64,000 bases of DNA, taken from positions 64,575,336-64,639,335 of the forward strand of contig CM035435.1 in assembly GCA_020310875.1 (NCBI GenBank). The letters run 5' to 3'. A program made the translations under genes and the position numbers. Source of the stretch: Ceratopteris richardii (taxonomy: Eukaryota; Streptophyta; Polypodiopsida; Polypodiales; Pteridaceae). The notes under the pieces are model-generated. The model made no database searches. It saw nothing but the letters and a program-made list of their open reading frames with translations, and had not been told where the DNA came from. Of the stretch, positions 33,946 to 44,800 are shown piece after piece (the stretch's first letter is position 1; every line of letters starts with the position of its first letter).

Positions 33946-35652
33946 TCGATGAAGTTCAAAAATGTGTACTCTGCATGCTGAAACACCTTTATGAAAGTAA
34001 GTAACATACTCAAAATCTTGTTAGTCATCTTGATTGCTAAATCTGATATAGTTGCATATCGGGCAATCCAAAATTCTATGGTTTTAACCATGTATTCTTC
34101 GGTCGATAGATAATTACAAGGTGGACTTGGCAGTAATGGATAGTTGAGCCATTGATTATTTATGCTTCCTTGGCGTTGTCCTTCCCAAAATTGTGTCGAG
34201 GAGCATCTTCTGGGTACTAGGTAAAAAGATGGGTTGACTTGAAGCATGTCGATTCCCATTGTATCCATAGTGTAGGAATTTTCCAAAAACTTCCTCCTCC
34301 AGATAGGATACACTCTATCAAATTCCTCTTGTGTATAGGTAAATGTGTGCATGTTGAACTGTATGTTGCTATCTGGCTCTTTATTTTTTGTGGTCTTTAT
34401 GTATTAAGAGGCGTGTTTTTTCTTTTAGTAATCCACATGGTACATTGAAGGGTTTCATTACCTGTTTCAGATTTCTGCTTTTAATTTTTGCTTCTCTCAT
34501 GACCTTGATTACTTGATCTTCAAAACCTTCAGTAAGTTGGGACACCAGTAGTGCCCGCTCATTTTGGCTTAGTTTTGCAGTAGCCCGAGTATGCCGTTCA
34601 ATGTTGGTCTCGATTTGCTCCCTTATCAGTGAATGATGTAGGGGGGGGGGAGAAAAAGGACGTACCTCAATCTCCTCAGTAGCCGTTGTGGAGTGTGGAA
34701 CTACTCATGTCCCCTCTTTGACCTGCTATACTAGTTGACCTTGCAATTGCTTTATGAATTCATACTTCTCTTTAATTTCTTTTGTGGCTTTCATAATTGT
34801 TTCCTTGTTTTTGAGGAGCTCCTCTCCTACGGCACCAAGTTGATTAACATCTTCATTGCATTGTACTATATATCAATTTTTTGCTACCTTCCACTTCTTT
34901 CTTAGTTCCGCGGTGTCATCCATATACCTTTTCTCCCACTCTGCTATGATGGATTGCTCCTGCTTTAGCTGATCTTCATACTTTGCTATCCACTCTTCTA
35001 GTGGTTTTGTGTTGGTTTCTGTCATGTCAGGAGTTTCGATCGGTTGATTGCACAAAAGGGTTGTCATTGGCTCTTTATTCCTATTCCGTAAATTATCAGC
35101 CTCATCCATGTACACCTTGATTTGAGATTCAAGGATTTTGCTTTCTAGCATTCATTCGTGCTTTGTCTACTTCGCTAGCCTCATATTTGCTTTGTAGTTC
35201 TTTCAATTGTTCTTTCAGCTTCTGATTTTCCATTTCTAGTGTGTTGCATTGATGCTTGGCCTCTTGGGCTTCTACCTCTTTCTCTACTAAGATCTTTTGT
35301 GCTTGACTTAATTGGGCAGATAGATTCTCACCTATTTCTTGAAATTCATTCTTTTCCCGCATTTCTTTGTCGTAGTCAGCATCAGCCTCAAGCATTAGCT
35401 GTTGAGTATCCATAGTAGTTTGTATCATATGTTGTACTACTGGCTTGAGCTGAGCGACATCTACGTTCAACCATGTTTTTGAAATGCTTGGTGCTTCCCC
35501 TGTTTGTACATCTTTTCCTTGCTCCACGTGTATGGTCTCGTTATGCAGTTGCCTTATTTGGAGTTGTACTTCTTGTGCTCTTTGCCCCTATTCCTTATTG
35601 ATAGATTTTGTGCACTCCCTTGAAATGTTACATCCATTGGAGATGGTTGTTG
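33946..35652 (-). pseudogene. C1 element: central coiled-coil part of ORF3 homologue
   Basis: Reading leftward from the gypsy insertion: PSPMDV (35.64 kb), KTWLNVDVAQLKPVVQHMIQTTMDTQQLM (35.46-35.4 kb), a long coiled coil with heptad-like Leu/Glu/Lys (EFQEIGENLSAQLSQAQKIL, EMENQKLKEQLKELQSKY), LESQIKVYMDEADNLRNRNKE, then after frame breaks MKPFNVPCGLLKEK (34.45 kb) and YTQEEFDRVYPIWRRKFLEN to QWLNYPLLPSPPCNYLSTEEYMVKTIEFW (34.35-34.0 kb). The same order occurs in C2 (55.1-56.7 kb), and the last block matches the C-terminal domain of the gypsy ORF3 at 50.85-51.2 kb. Stops and frameshifts are present; a G run at 34643-34651 marks one break. Confidence 0.82.
35643..35647. repeat. Target-site duplication ATGGT, left copy (gypsy giant)
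   Basis: ATGGT precedes the left LTR and recurs at 52201-52205 after the right LTR. Confidence 0.92.
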
Positions 35653-36226
35653 ACAGTATACGGGAAGAAGCAAGTACGGACACACATGCAGATCTAGCAC
35701 TGAGGCAACCCTTCATTTTTTTCAAAACCCTCACATCATTTTAAAGTGATTCTCATCACTACAAACCCTTGTAAATATCATTTCACCTTTTTGTAGCTCC
35801 ATTTTGTACAAGCCGAGGAGTCCTTGAGCTTGGGGAGCCTTAGAAGTAGTTGCCTGTCGATTTTCATAATTTTTAGATCTCGTTTGGGCCCTCAAATAAG
35901 CCCTGTAACCTAATTTTTAACTAGACCGGACACTAGGTCTGGACAGGGCCAAAGCTAGTCAAAAACTATAAATAGAGCTAGAGAGCTCATTTTTGGGGCT
36001 AGCTTCTTGTAGTTTGAGCTTGTATGAGAACTTGGTGGCAATAGAAGTGATTCCATTGTCTTACTCTCTTTGTTCTTGCCGTGTGTGCGCGTGTGCGTGT
36101 ATGTGTGTGCATGCTTGTGTGCTTCTCACTCACGCACTTGTGCTTCCACTTGCTCTTGGTCTTCATACCATCCTCACGTCTTCCCGGATTGACATTAAAG
36201 GAGGTGCTACTCATCACTGAGCTACA
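35648..36226 (+). repeat. Gypsy giant 5' LTR
   Basis: 579 bp, TGTTGACAG...GAGCTACA. It contains a good TATA box (CTATAAATAG, TATA at 35966-35973) that should place transcription start near 36000, and a TG-rich stretch at 36080-36125. By eye it differs from the 3' LTR at about 35836, 35908 and 35929-35960. Confidence 0.97.
35966..35973 (+). promoter_or_regulatory. LTR TATA box
   Basis: TATAAATA within ACTATAAATAGAGC. It matches the plant TATA consensus and is repeated in the 3' LTR at 51941-51948. Confidence 0.75.
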
Positions 36227-36234
36227 CCAAATTT

Positions 36235-36252
36235 TGGCGCCGTTGCCGGGGA
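36235..36252 (+). promoter_or_regulatory. Primer-binding site (tRNA-Asp)
   Basis: TGGCGCCGTTGCCGGGGA, eight bases after the LTR. It is a perfect 18-base complement of the 3' end of plant tRNA-Asp(GUC), including CCA. This primer is typical of Athila and related gypsy lineages. Confidence 0.95.
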
Positions 36253-36333
36253 TCGAGCTTTGAGGACGAGCGTGTGATGGTAAGACGTAGAGAGGACGCG
36301 TTGGAATGGTAAGTAGTAGGTAAATTTCTGATT

Positions 36334-36402
36334 TTTCTCCATCTCCATCTTCATCTTCACCTCCTTCTCCATCTCCACCTCCACCTCCTTCTCCACTACA
36401 TA
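36334..36402 (+). repeat. CTCCAT/CTTCAT-type simple repeat in the leader
   Basis: Imperfect hexanucleotide repeat (CTCCATCTCCATCTTCATCTT...). Pyrimidine-rich, noncoding. Confidence 0.8.
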
Positions 36403-36698
36403 TTCCCTCTTCCTTATCATTCCCTCATTTGTTGTGTGCGAGTTTGAGAGAGAGCGAGTGTGTGTGCTTGTCTTTGTGTGTTTTTTGCATGTTTCTTGCA
36501 GGTGGCAGCTCCATCATCATCTCCAGCAAGCTCAGCAGGTACAGAATTTGTCTGCACAGTCCCCGAGGCGTTGAGCTCGAGCTATCGCGACACTCCGAAA
36601 ATTTCACCCAATCACGATTCTGAGTGCACCACGACACTGTGCAGGCCTAGAGCTCCCAGGATCACTAGACAGAACAGAAAAATTCACCATATCCCGAG

Positions 36699-36962
36699 CT
36701 ATCGCGACACCTCGCGACCTATCGCGACACCTCGCGACCTATCGCGACCTATCGCGACACCTCGCGACCTATCGCAACACCTCGCGACCTATCGCGACAC
36801 CTCGCGACCTATCGCGACACCTCACGACCTATCGCGACACCTCACGACCTATCGCGACACTTCGATCTATCGCGACACCTCACGACCTATCGCGACACCT
36901 CACGACCTATCGCGACACTTCGACCTATCGCGACACCTCGACCCGACCTATCGCGATACACG
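36699..36962 (+). repeat. CpG-rich tandem repeat in the leader, 20-bp unit
   Basis: About 13 units of TATCGCGACACCTCGCGACC with point variants and some shortened units (for example near 36741 and 36935). A lone unit lies at about 36585. The unit is unusually rich in CpG and contains the palindrome TCGCGA. An open frame runs through it (SRPIATPRDL-like repeats), but 20 bp is not a multiple of three and the repeated peptide changes frame, so coding is doubtful. Confidence 0.9.
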
Positions 36963-37446
36963 GCCATTAACGCATGAAAATTTAGGGTTATTCTTTGAGT
37001 GATTGGAAGGGTAGTTGAGCTTAATTTTAGGCACCTTGGTATAACTTTAGAACCTTGGAAGTGGGCAAAAGGCCTAGAGACCAGAGAGGGATCTCCTGAA
37101 CCCTGAGAGCCTGTTTTGACCCTTTAGTGCCTGAATGGTCATAACTTGACCATACGAACTCCGATTGATGAGATTTTGGTCTCGTTGAAAAGCTCGTTGA
37201 GAATCCTACGTGGACCTCGACTGGTTTTTGTAAGAATCATACACGGAGTTTTAGAACATGCATTTTTAAGTTGACCTTTAGGTGGAACTAAGTGGTCCTC
37301 AGATTCAGGGGGTGCAGTGAGTTACTCCAGGGGGACTGAAAATATTGATGTGTGTCTTCCAATTACTTGTGGTAATAAAGCTATACTAACTGGTGAGCTT
37401 TTGCAGGAACTTTGTGTGCACTCAAGGCAATCCAAAGCAAGCTAGC

Positions 37447-37456
37447 AAGGGTGAGT
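37447..37456 (+). promoter_or_regulatory. Candidate 5' splice donor in the leader
   Basis: AAGG|GTGAGT, a near-perfect plant donor, with the intron starting at 37451. It is upstream of the gag ATG (37863) and could pair with the acceptor at 47326-47327 to make an mRNA lacking gag-pol. No transcript evidence is available here. Confidence 0.45.
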
Positions 37457-37862
37457 ACCAAGCTTGGGAGAAGGCTTCCTGGGCTTGTGTAGCAGTCTGG
37501 TCAACCAGCTAATTGAGGTTGGAAGATCTCTCAACCCTCCCTTGTCAATTCCTAGCCTAGGCTAAGTACGACTTAGGTGTGGTAATTAATTAGGGCAACG
37601 TTAGGCACGAATCAAGTCCAAGAGTATTAATCAACCAAGTGCAAGAAGTAAATAGGTCCTAAGTGCGAAAACCCTAAGGGACAGAAGGTAAACTGGAGTC
37701 GATCACTTATCAAGTGCGGAAATTCACCTAAGTACTCTTGACGATGCGATTTCAGACAAGACCATAAACATAATATTCAACTCAAAAGAACAAAGTGATT
37801 GGTGCAAAATTAACCTGCAACGAGAGTGTGCTTGGGTCCCAGGGGGTAGATAAATCAGGCAT

Positions 37863-40800
37863 ATGAACCTTAGATCAGGCAGACACTTAGGCCGGGACAG
37901 ACAAAGCCTCAGATCTTCTGAAGCTAGTGTCAATCACACTGCCAGGTCTTGGGCCCAACAGTTGAGTGATTACCCATACACTCCCAGATCAGAAACAAGT
38001 GATTCTGAGATGTCCTATCACATGGAGAGACCAGTAGGTAGTTCAGGGTTGGCTTATCTAGAAAAGCCAGAAGGACCATACAAGACTCAGCTGGAATACA
38101 TCAGGACGAATCGTCTAGGTGCTCGCATCTACGAAGACGGACTGAGAAGATCGGTGGTCCAGATTAAGAACCCCGATCAACCCCATGGATTAGACCACCC
38201 GGTAGTCAAGTTTGAGAATGGAGCATACCTAGATAAAGAGGGAACTATATATGTAGTCACCACTCTTCCTGATAGAACTGATGAGTTTGGAAATGTGATT
38301 GCGGAGACCGACATGGGTGATATAGAGCAAGGGAACTTAGAGAGAGAGCCAAGAACTCCCCGTGGTAAATCTGTCTTGACCAGAATCATGAATCCAGAGT
38401 GGATTCCGCAGGATAATAAAAGCATAGATCTGCTTTTAAACCGAGAAACCGATGAGGCTTTTTGGAGATACAAATCTGCTCAACCCCAGGAAGTGAGTGC
38501 CCTCACAATCTATGAGTTTAAAGACCCTGATAGCCCAGGCCAAGTAACCTACCTAGACAATGCATCAGAGAGAATCTTCGTGGTCACTGAGCATGGCAGA
38601 CATGCCTACACATGGAAGGGTGAATTTGTTTTTCCCCAACCAAGGTCTAATGTGTCCTTTGGTCACCAAGGAGCTGGGACCTCCCAAGCTCATGGGGCTC
38701 AGAGAGATAGAAGTAGAGACAAACCTGAGGTAAGTTTTGCCAACTCCCTGGGTAGAGAAAGGACAGGAACAGAAAGGAATAGAGTGGAACCTGAGAGGCA
38801 TAGAACCCCATGGAATCAAAGGAATATTGATGATTTTCCTTTGCCAAGGCCGAGAGAACACACTAGGACCCTGCGACCAACTCAACTGGTGAAGTCCATG
38901 AAGAATTACTTCGATGGCACGGGAGACCCTTATGACCATGTGGCAGAATTTCGGCAAGTATTGAAAGCTGAACAGGTAGAGGACCTATTCACACAATATA
39001 ATGCTTTCGGTCTAACCCTTAGGAACACTGCCCTTATGTGGTTTCAACCACTAAATGAGAGGCGTTTCAGAAACATAGACTAGCTCTTAGAGGCATTTAT
39101 TGTTGAGTTTTCTAAGAGTGGAATCAGGCATAACACCTCCTCACTAATTCATAGCTTCAAACAAACACCTCAAGAGACGGTCAGACTAGCTGGAAGAAGA
39201 TTTAGACAGTACCTGGAGAGATGCCCGATGCCGGAGTTACCCACACCAGCCAAACAAGTGGCCTTGTTCCTAGATGGATTGTTGAGCACTAAGCTCAGGT
39301 CATATGTGTACCTGAAGGACCCCAGAACGATAGAAGAGTGCGTGCGCATGTGCATAGACATTGAGGACAATCTAGGTGAGGAATTAGAACTATCAAAAAT
39401 CTATAAGGATTCTGATAGCTCTAGTAACATGACATCTGGTCAATCCACATCCATCGAGGAACTTGCAGAGAAGGTAGCCCAAAAACTAGGTGTCTCTAGC
39501 AAGCAAATTCTGAGATTTGCCCCAGTTAAGCGGTGTTACAATTGTGGCGGTGAACATATGGCAAGTGTATGTCCCATTATGGCCCAACCCCAGGCGAATC
39601 CTAGTAGCCAGTACTGCACCATAGAGCGCAGGTACACCAACCACACTGCACAAGACTGCCCATATAACAAACAAACTGTTAGGCCAAATTACCCTCAGCC
39701 CTACCCACAACATGGTAGATACCAGAATCAGTACCCATCACAACAATACAACAGACCACAGCAAACTTATCAGCCACCTTATCAAGGGCAGCAGAGACCT
39801 CAACCAGTCCTAGTGAAGCAACCCCCTGCTCCAACCAATGTGATCCCAGTGAAATATGCATCTACTGAAGAAAATCCGAATAGAGCCATAGTCCCAGTCA
39901 CCCCATTGCTATCAGACAGTGATCCAAGTGACCATAGTTTTGACTCCACACATATTGATAGCCCACAGGCTTACTACATGCAGTCACCCGAGCATAACGA
40001 GTCATACTATTATGAGGACCCAAGTGAAAATAGTGGGGAACCTGAGTATTCTAATGTCATGTACACAAACCCCAACTCTAGACCTCAAACTAGGCAGGTA
40101 CGACCCCCATTTCCTAGAGGACCATGCTTCAGATGTCAGGGAGATCACCTTATACGTGATTGTCCACTGCCTGCCCCTACACAACCTCAACCAGTAACCA
40201 TTCAGGGTTTCTGTCAAGACTGCGGGAAAGAGCATCTCCTACGAGATTGCCCAAAGAACCCTAATAACATGCCTAAAATCACTCCTATCAATGTTGTTGG
40301 GTTAGTTGTAGACTCCATAGGGAGTGTGACCTCCACTGCACCTGTGCAGGTGATCACAAGAGCCCAGGCACTTCAACAACACCAAGGTGTTGGTCCCGAA
40401 AAGAGCCCCGAGGTGAGTGAAACAGAGAGCATAACCAAAAAGAGGACTAGAGCCTGGAAGGATAGTCGTGAAAGAATGAAGAGGCAATGGGCAAAAAAGA
40501 TAAACGAACTTGAAGAAAGCTTGAGAGAAACCAAGGCAAAAATCACAGAGATCACATCTCAACCGCACTCCCACACACTTCCACCACTACCATCCCCATC
40601 ACCCTCCATTTATCCACCCTCTAATACACCCCACGTAACCCACCCACCACCCCGAGTAGGATCAGTATTAGCTGACCCCACTCTTGAAGACTTGGACATG
40701 ATGTTCAAGGCCTACCAGGCTCGACTTCAAGAAGGGCCAACAGCTGCAAACCTAGACAAGAGTTACCCTAGAGCAGATTTAGAGATTGAACGGATGAAAA

Positions 40801-41825
40801 TGTGCATGAAAATGGTAGAACAAGCTCAAGCTATACTTGAGACTAGTCAAAAGTTCAATCAGACAAACTCTGTCAAGCCGGATTTGCATTTCCAAGGCTT
40901 ACTAGAAAGATTAGAGCAGTTGGTAAACAAATCACAAGTTTCTTTACCTCCACAGGCTCAACCAGTTGTTGAAAGAGGAAGCTCACCATCAATGGGAGCT
41001 TATGTTCCTAATTCCACGGATGCTGGAATACCTCCTTCAATTCAACAGTACTCTCAAGAGTTCTTGCGGGAAATACAAGAAGAGAAATGGGCCAAGGAGA
41101 AGGGTGATTCCCCTCCTATTCCTGAGATTGATGATCTTCATAATCAATTTCCCCAAGACATTCCGTCTATCTATGGAGATCAAATAGAGCAACAAGAGGA
41201 TGAGAGATTAGATTTTGAATCTAATTCTTTACAAGAGTTGCCTCATTTCACAGGCCCATGGGAATCTGAATCTCTTCAGATCAGAGCCCCCACAATATTG
41301 GTAAGAAATGAAGACTCAGTGATTCCAAGAAACACTGATGTTGTGAAGAACACTAAGGTTCAATGTCATCTCACTGTAGAGGAGCTCCTCAAGGCAAAAC
41401 CGGAGCTCTGGAATCATGTGAAGGATGAGGTTCCAGAACTTGAATCCAATATACCAAAAGTAGGCTCTAAGCAAAAAGTTCCAGGGATACCTCTCGACAA
41501 GATAGGGGACATGAGCGAAGGTGAAGAAGGTAACACTTATCTTCCGATCACCTATCAAGGTTACACAACCAAAGCAATTGTGGATTCGGGTGCTGGTGTT
41601 GCTATTGCGACCACTTCCTTGTGGAAGCGATGGGGCAAACCCACCTTAAGACCAACGAGGATGAAACTTCAAATGGCAGATGGTCATTTTGAAAGACCTC
41701 TCGGATTGCTTGAAGGGATAACTCTAACCACTTGTGGTGTAGAGTTTGAACATACATTTGCTATATGTGACTTTGAGAAAAATAATGTCTACGAGATGAT
41801 CCTAGGAAGACCCTTCCTACGATAA
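37863..41825 (+). CDS. Gag-protease polyprotein (one in-frame TAG)
   Basis: The frame opens at ATG 37863 and runs to TAA 41823-41825, with one internal TAG at 39081-39083. Residues 1-340 are charged. The Retrotrans_gag-like domain spans the stop (VKSMKNYFDGTGDPYDHVAEFRQVL, LMWFQPLNER, then FSKSGIRHNTSSLIHSFKQ, CVRMCIDIEDNLGEEL). Three nucleic-acid-binding knuckles have the form CX2CX3HX4C: CYNCGGEHMASVC near 39534, CFRCQGDHLIRDC near 40128, CQDCGKEHLLRDC near 40212. A Pro/Gln-rich segment separates the first from the others. A basic coiled-coil segment (40430-40560) follows. The C-terminal aspartic protease has catalytic DSGA at 41583-41594 and ends ILGRPFL. The TAG lies inside gag and reads like a mutated Gln codon, so it is more likely a break than a recoding site. 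Confidence 0.9.
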
Positions 41826-44800
41826 TTGCAAATAGTACAGGATTGGGGAACCAACTCCTTGTACTTACAGCACTTAGGGGTCACCACCAAGGTCAATTTG
41901 AAGGATTACACCTTCAGAGATGTACCACCCCTACAGTGGAATCCTATCCACAAAGCGAAAGAAGATTCTATCTCCGTGCATTCTGGAAGTTCACCTGAAC
42001 CATCCTGGCTGCATGAAGATACTCACTTGTGGATGTGCAAGGTCGCGGAGGAAGAGGAAAAGCGCCTAAAAGCGAGAGAAGAAGGAACTCCCCCAGGAGA
42101 TAGACCAATAAAAGACCCAGCCTATACACCGATGATATTTCCAGATGAGGAATTTGAGCCTCATGGTTGGGCAGAAATCTTAGCTACCATGGACATTGCA
42201 GTCAATGAAGAACAATGGACACCTCATTGTGATGAGGAGGGTTATGATATTTCAGTGTTCATGTGTCAGCCCTTGTTGGAAGAGTGTGATCCTAGTGAGT
42301 TCACAGAAGAAGAAGAGAATGACGATGATCTAGAATCCATTGTGATGGATACTTACTTTGACTCAGAGGAACACTACTTAGAAGACATAGGAGTGTTAAC
42401 CCAAAAAGAAGAAGAACCCCTTGCGAGTATTAAAACGATAAATTCAAAGAAAGGAAGTGAAGGAGGTCAAAAGAAAAAGAAAAGAAAAGCAGTGAAACAA
42501 GAAGAGGAAGAATCATTGTTTGAAGTACCAGAAAATTTCAAGAAATATGAAGTGGAAGACCGAAAAATTTTGGTACGAATGCCTAAGAGAGAGGCCATTA
42601 TAGGAGAAGCATATGACAATAAAGAAAAGACCAAAAAAATTGTAGTGACCATTGAAGGGAACGAAGAGCGATGTACGTACATAGGAGACGACCTAAGTGC
42701 AAAAGAAGAATTAGAGCTTGTAGCACTATTAAGGGAATATAGGGATGTGTTCGCATGGCACTATAGAGACTTGAAAGGAGTAGATCCAGAGATTTGCTCT
42801 CATACGATTCCGATGACCGCTGATGCCAAGCCCACCAAACAAAAGCCCTACACATATAATGACAACTATGCAGCCAAAATAAAGGAGGAAATTGACAGGC
42901 TGATTGAAGCTGGATTCATCTATGAGATTGAGCACACTGAATGGGTGTCCCCCATTGTAGTGGTGCCCAAGAAGAATGGGAAATTGCGAGTGTGCATTAA
43001 CCTTAAAAAAGTTAATGCCGCTACGATAAGAGATAGTTATCCACTTCCAATCATCGAACATCTATTGGAGCGTGTTGCAGGCAAGGAAGTTTACAGCTTC
43101 CTTGATGGATTTTCAGGTTACAACCAAGTAGCCATTGCCCCCGAAGATCAACACAAAACGGCCTTTGCCACAGAATGGGGAATCTTTGCATTTTGTGTGA
43201 TGCCATTTGGGCTCACCAATGCACCTGCAACATTCCAAAGACTCATGTGTCATGTCTTCAAAGAGTTCTTGCGAAAGAGCTTAGAAGTATATGTGGATGA
43301 TTTATGCGCTCATTCCCAAGAAAGAAGTTACCACATCCCTGAGCTCAGACAAATCTTTAACAAGTGTAGAGATTATCGAGTGTGTCTGAACCCAGAGAAG
43401 TGTGTGTTCATGGTACGACAAGGTAAGATCTTAGGTCACATTGTTTCTAAGAATGGAATTTCAACAGATGAAGACAAAGTAAGAGCAATAGCAGAGTTGC
43501 CAAGACCAAGGAATGTTAAAGAGGTACAAGCCTTTATGGGCCATTGTGGATATTACCGTAGGTTTATCCACATGTATGCCATCATCGCTAAACCTCTTTA
43601 TGGGTTGTTAACAAATTTTGAGTGGAACGAGGAATGCGAGACTTCCTTCAACGAGCTGAAAAGACGTTTGTGCACAGCACCAATATTGACTACTCCGGAT
43701 TGGAGCAAACCCTTCCATGTCCATGTAGATGCCTCCAATCATGCAATAGGATGTGTGCTAGCACAACCCACAGGTGAAGGAAACCTAGATTTGCCGATAG
43801 CATATGCTAGTAGGCAATTAAATGCAGCTGAACGATATTATACCACAACGGAGAGGGAAGGCCTAGGTATGGTATATGCTGTGAAGAAGTTTAGACACTA
43901 TCTATTGGCCAATAAGTTCAAGTTTTTCACTGATCATCAAGCTTTACTATATTTGGTCAATAAACCTTGCAATACAGGCCGCTTAGTAAGATGGTTCCTC
44001 TTACTAATGGAATACGACTTTGAAGTTGTTGTCAGGAAAGGTAGAACCCATCTTAGGGCAGACCATCTTTCTCGCATCACTTCAGGAGAGCCACCGCAAG
44101 GAGTGTCGGATGAATTGCCCGATGCTTATCTGTTCAATTTAGAAGTTGTTCCTAAATGGGCAAATAAGTTGGTACCAGTCCTAACCTTCGGGCCTGCAAA
44201 TAAGAATGTGAAAACAAGCAAAGAGGAAATTGTAAAATCACTAAAGTATCAAATATTGGCCGGAAGTATGTACAAGCAAGATACCGAGGGCGTATTAGCT
44301 TGTTGTGTCGAGGATGATGAACACGCTAGTTGGTTGCAACAAGCCCATGAGGGACTGCTAGGAAATCACTACCCTAAACAACGAACATTGCAGAATCTAA
44401 AACGTTTAGGAGTGTATTGGCCTAGCATGGACAAAGAAATACAAGAGTGGATCCACAATTGTCCAGTGTGCCAGAAGAGACCCCCAGTGGAACATGCCAC
44501 TCTTTATCACGTGTCATTAATCCCACATTGGAGTGCTCCATTGGTCGAGTTCATGAGATCGGGAACATTACCCAATCAGGCTAGTCTTGCAAGAAAACGG
44601 AGCATGGAGCAAGAGGCTCAAGACTATGCCTTAGTAGGAGACAACCTATATCGAAGAGGCAAAGATGGTTACCTAAGACTGTGCGTTCATGAATCAGACT
44701 ATTTGAAAGTCTTAGAAACTGCACACAGCGGTGCTGCAGGTGGACACTTTGGGCCTGACAGAGTAATTAAGACCATTCTATTCTCAGGACTTTGGTGGCC

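Noticed and set aside
36699..36962. Tandem array considered as a CRISPR array
   Set aside because: Units are contiguous without unique spacers, and the setting is a plant retrotransposon leader.
36460..37002. 180-codon frame with Arg/Asp/Ser/Pro repeats in the gypsy leader
   Set aside because: Created by the 20-bp tandem repeat, which changes frame with each unit. It lies upstream of gag with no conserved protein features.
41823..41825. TAA between protease and RT as a programmed readthrough site
   Set aside because: Possible, but not supported: the next codon context (TTG) is not a known readthrough signal, and a second stop lies inside gag. Kept only as an alternative in the findings.
42467..43061. 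Minus-strand frames within pol (and similar frames opposite ORF3 at 48.4-51.3 kb)
   Set aside because: They lie opposite strongly supported coding sequence and have no family features.
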